Of a DNA stretch of 64,000 nt, positions 61,422-64,000 are shown in pieces. Position 1 is the first letter of the stretch, and each line of letters starts with the position of its first letter. The notes under the pieces are model-generated. The model ran no database searches. It was not told the DNA's origin and saw only the letters and a program-made list of their open reading frames with translations. Origin of the DNA: Johnsonella sp. (GTDB lineage: Bacteria; Bacillota; Clostridia; Lachnospirales; Lachnospiraceae); the NCBI GenBank assembly GCA_030529445.1, contig JAUMWW010000004.1:32488-96487 (forward strand), given 5' to 3'. A program made the translations under genes and the position numbers.

Positions 61422-62576
61422 ATGTTGGTACCAATGAGAGCAATTTTGGAGGCGGCAGATCACTATGGCTATGCACAGGGAGCATTTAACGTCAATGCCG
61501 TATGTCAGGCGAAGGCGGTGATAGGGATTCATAATATATTCAGGAGCCCTGCCATACTGCAGGGGGCGGATCTTGCAAACGGCTTCATGGGAGGACGCAA
61601 AGATTTTCTCAATGCGGATCTTTCGGATAAAAAGGAGGGTGCAAAGAATATTGCCGCCGCCGTAAAAAAATATGCCGGGAAAACGGATATTCCGATTGCG
61701 CTGCATTTGGATCACGGAAGAGATTTCGAATCCTGCAAGGCTGCGATCGAGGGAGGCTATACCAGCGTCATGATAGACGGAAGCTCGCTTCCTTTTGAAG
61801 AAAATCTGGAGCTGACCAGAGAGGTGGTGAAATACGCTCATGAGAGAGGAATCACCGTAGAGGGCGAGCTCGGGGTACTGGCAGGAACGGAGGATCATGT
61901 CAGCTTTGAAAAAAGCACTTATACCAACCCGCTGATGGCGATAGAATTTTTCAAAAAAACCAAAGTTGATGCATTGGCGATCAGCTACGGGACGATGCAC
62001 GGGGCAAATAAGGGAAACCGCCCCATGCTCAGGAAGGAAATTGCGGTTGCGATCAAGGAATGCATGCGTCATGAAAATATAGAGGGATATCTGGTCAGTC
62101 ACGGTTCTTCGACGGTGCCCGCGTATATCGTAGAAGAAATCAATGCGATGGGCGGAGAACTGGCAAACACAAGAGGAATTGATATTGCACAGCTTGTGGA
62201 GGTTTCGCGCTGCGGAATCAATAAAATCAATGTTGATACGGATATCCGGCTTGCGGTAACCAGAAATTTAAAAGAGCTTTTCATCCGGGAGCCCGCGCTC
62301 AGAAACAGCGCTTTTATAGGAGAGATCTATGAGCTGATGGAAAAGAACAAATCCGCATTCGACCCGAGGGTATTTATCACTCCGATCATGAATACCGTGA
62401 TGTACGGAGAGATTGAAAACGAAGATGTGGAAAAGATCTGCGGTTGCATAGAGGCGGGAGTAAAGGAGGTCGTCGGCACCCTGATCGTACAATTCGGCAG
62501 CTACGGAAAAGCGCCGAGGGTGGAGGCGCTGAGTCTGGAAGAGATGGCAAAAAGATATAAGAAACAGGGAATATAA
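61422..62576 (+). CDS. Class II (zinc-dependent) aldolase, fructose-bisphosphate aldolase family
   Basis: A 384-residue class II aldolase. Family motifs: YAQGAFNVNA, IPIALHLDHGRDFE (first zinc His and the catalytic Asp), GYTSVMIDGSSLPFEEN, VEGELGVLAGTED (Glu ligand), LAISYGTMHGANKG (His ligand), LVSHGSSTVP and INKINVDTDIR. It is longer than standard enzymes (about 285-310), with extra C-terminal sequence (about 290-384). It cleaves a ketose bisphosphate to dihydroxyacetone phosphate and an aldehyde. ATG 61422 follows AAGGAGGG. Stop overlaps the first ATG of the next frame (TAATG). Confidence 0.9.
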   Translation: MLVPMRAILEAADHYGYAQGAFNVNAVCQAKAVIGIHNIFRSPAILQGADLANGFMGGRKDFLNADLSDKKEGAKNIAAAVKKYAGKTDIPIALHLDHGRDFESCKAAIEGGYTSVMIDGSSLPFEENLELTREVVKYAHERGITVEGELGVLAGTEDHVSFEKSTYTNPLMAIEFFKKTKVDALAISYGTMHGANKGNRPMLRKEIAVAIKECMRHENIEGYLVSHGSSTVPAYIVEEINAMGGELANTRGIDIAQLVEVSRCGINKINVDTDIRLAVTRNLKELFIREPALRNSAFIGEIYELMEKNKSAFDPRVFITPIMNTVMYGEIENEDVEKICGCIEAGVKEVVGTLIVQFGSYGKAPRVEALSLEEMAKRYKKQGI

Positions 62577-62602
62577 TGTTTTTTGCAGCGAAAGGAGAGA
62601 AG

Positions 62603-63445
62603 ATGAAGCATATTTTTTTGAATCTGAAGCGTTTCGATGTGCCGGCAAAGCTCGGGGGAGTTAACCGCATTGCAACACAGGAGAACTGGGCGGAGCATAT
62701 TATTTCTGGTATTGAAAATGAGCTTTCCTCTTATAAGGAGGAGTTGGCGGAGTTTACGATCTTTTGGCCGGAACTGCATATCCTCGAAGCGGCAAAGCGT
62801 TTAAAGAATCAATCTCATATTCGCACGGGTTCACAGGCGGTATTTTGCGAAGATATTTCACAGGGAGGGAATTTCGGCGCATTAACCACACATAGACCGG
62901 CTGCGGCTATGCTTGCGGCAGGGTGCGAGTATACGATAATCGGGCATTGCGAAGAGAGAAAGTATTTGGAATATGTGATCAGAGAGGGAGGCGGAAACGA
63001 TATTGAAGCGGTGAGCCGTATTCTCAACAGGGAAATCGTTCATGCGATGGAAAGAGGACTTAAGGTGCTCTACTGCATTGGAGAAAAAAGCGAGGAACAG
63101 GAGAACTGGCAGGGAGTTTTGGGCAGGCAGCTCGAGATAGGACTCAAGGGCGCAGATTTGGAAAAACTGGTTATCGCATACGAGCCGATCTGGTCAATCG
63201 GTCCGGGAAAGCAGCCGGCGGATAAGCCCTATATTGAGAAAATCGCCTCCTTTATCAAAGAAAAAACGGGAGGCGTGCCGGTGGTCTACGGTGGAGGACT
63301 TAAGCAGGATAATGCCGCCATGCTTGCTTCGATCGGAGAGATAGACGGGGGGCTGATTGCACTGACGAGATTTAGCGGAGAAATAGGATATTATCCGGAT
63401 GAGTATCTTGCCATTGTGAGATCTTATCTGGAGGCGGTAAAATAA
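62603..63445 (+). CDS. Triose-phosphate isomerase paralogue
   Basis: A 280-residue TIM-family protein with the active-site residues in place: Asn7 and Lys9 (LNLKRF), His115 (IIGHCEERKY, with Cys replacing the usual Ser), Glu194 (AYEPIWSIGPG, the flexible loop) and VYGGGLKQDN for the phosphate. It is about 30 residues longer than housekeeping TIM and several loops differ, as in TIM-like isomerases of four- or five-carbon sugar phosphates. The start is ATG 62603 after AAAGGAG; an ATG at 62576 overlaps the aldolase stop and lacks a ribosome site. It may interconvert the aldolase product, not necessarily glyceraldehyde 3-phosphate. Confidence 0.88.
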   Translation: MKHIFLNLKRFDVPAKLGGVNRIATQENWAEHIISGIENELSSYKEELAEFTIFWPELHILEAAKRLKNQSHIRTGSQAVFCEDISQGGNFGALTTHRPAAAMLAAGCEYTIIGHCEERKYLEYVIREGGGNDIEAVSRILNREIVHAMERGLKVLYCIGEKSEEQENWQGVLGRQLEIGLKGADLEKLVIAYEPIWSIGPGKQPADKPYIEKIASFIKEKTGGVPVVYGGGLKQDNAAMLASIGEIDGGLIALTRFSGEIGYYPDEYLAIVRSYLEAVK

Positions 63446-63466
63446 AAGAGAAAGGATGTGTGAGCG

Positions 63467-64000
63467 ATGAAGATAGATTTTGAATACGGGCACGGGCTGA
63501 TGCAGGCGAATCTGCCCGATAGCACGGATGTGTTTATTCCGGGAGAAACCGTAAAGGATCCGCCATGTATTCCCGAAGAAAAGCTGGAAGAGGAATACCT
63601 TAAAAGTCTGAGAAACCCTATCGGCATGCCTGCGCTCAGAGAGCTCGGTCATAAGGGGGCGAAGGTGACGATCATTATTCCTGACAGAGTGAAGGGAGGA
63701 GAGCAGCCCACTAGCCACAGGAAGCTGAGCATAAAATATGTGTTGCAGGAATTGTATGCTGCCGGAGTGGAGAAAGAGGATATTTTATTTATCATCTCCA
63801 ACGGGCTTCATCCCAGAAGCAAGGAAGAGGATACCAGAGCGGTTCTGGGCGATGCGCTGTATTTTGACTTCTGCGAGCAGATTATCAGCCATGACAGCGA
63901 GGATAAGGAGAATATGGTTTATCTCGGAACGACCCGCAGGGGAGATTCGGTATCGGTCAATAAATATGTATTCGACTCGGATATTGCGATCCTGATAGGG
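63467..64000 (+). CDS. LarA-family (nickel-dependent racemase/epimerase) N-terminal part, partial
   Basis: From ATG 63467 the frame is open to the window end (178 codons, incomplete). The start (FEYGHGLMQANLPDSTDVFIP), the VTIIIPDRVKGG nucleotide-like loop, SIKYVLQELYAAGVEKEDI and ISNGLHPRSKEED match the N-terminal domain of LarA, the lactate racemase that uses a nickel pincer cofactor, and its relatives that racemise or epimerise other 2-hydroxy acids. The lysine and histidines that hold the cofactor lie beyond the window. In this operon a sugar-acid substrate is more likely than lactate. Confidence 0.8.
   Translation, partial: MKIDFEYGHGLMQANLPDSTDVFIPGETVKDPPCIPEEKLEEEYLKSLRNPIGMPALRELGHKGAKVTIIIPDRVKGGEQPTSHRKLSIKYVLQELYAAGVEKEDILFIISNGLHPRSKEEDTRAVLGDALYFDFCEQIISHDSEDKENMVYLGTTRRGDSVSVNKYVFDSDIAILIG

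Overview
The window looks like a chromosomal segment of an anaerobic Firmicute, most likely a Lachnospiraceae-type Clostridium relative. Pointers are strong purine-rich Shine-Dalgarno sites, GH112 galactosyl-N-acetylhexosamine phosphorylase, ferredoxin-dependent 2-oxoacid oxidoreductase, a HgdB-like protein, Firmicute-type secreted proteins with choline-binding-like repeats, and the order rpmG-secE-nusG-rplK-rplA-rplJ-rplL. No rRNA, tRNA, CRISPR array, insertion sequence or prophage was recognised.

Layout. 1-3315: end of a membrane protein, GH112 phosphorylase, IclR regulator. 3412-12967: an amino-acid fermentation operon: Glu/Leu/Phe/Val-type dehydrogenase, MFS carrier, four-subunit 2-oxoacid:ferredoxin oxidoreductase, fused ADP-forming acyl-CoA synthetase, and a BCCT carrier fused to a GNAT acetyltransferase. 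Read in order these give amino acid -> 2-oxo acid -> acyl-CoA + reduced ferredoxin -> acid + ATP. 13072-17323: a LysR gene followed by a decayed locus with a broken ABC permease, a truncated DsrE-like gene, a protein ending in Cys-Cys, a shortened HgdB-like protein, a shortened ABC substrate-binding protein, and a fragment with an in-frame UGA followed by a SECIS-like hairpin. It resembles the sao (selenocysteine-assisted organometal) gene set.

17445-31003: a small wall-binding protein, then a surface-polysaccharide cluster (TPP enzyme, epimerase, C-methyltransferase-like protein, secondary-alcohol-dehydrogenase-like enzyme, three GT2 glycosyltransferases, a polyprenyl-phosphate sugar transferase, and an LCP ligase). 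31226-41590: housekeeping and envelope genes (HtrA, ClpX-like, LspA, CNNM/CorB, CmpB-like membrane protein, MreB/Mbl, RecD2, ComF), with a candidate small RNA near 37.3-37.45 kb. 41585-47137: BrnQ, the transcription/ribosomal protein block with its leaders, and a cold-shock gene behind a long hairpin leader.

47222-56950: a fused heptose nucleotidyltransferase-phosphatase, an rRNA-type methyltransferase, a DsbA-like protein, and four secreted wall-binding proteins, one interrupted by an in-frame stop. 57047-58878: a NERD nuclease-helicase and a zinc-ribbon microprotein. 58859-64000: a ROK regulator leading a sugar or sugar-acid operon (PFK-like kinase, class II aldolase, triose-phosphate-isomerase paralogue, LarA-family protein) that runs off the window.

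All assignments come from reading motifs and recalled family patterns; no database search was run.
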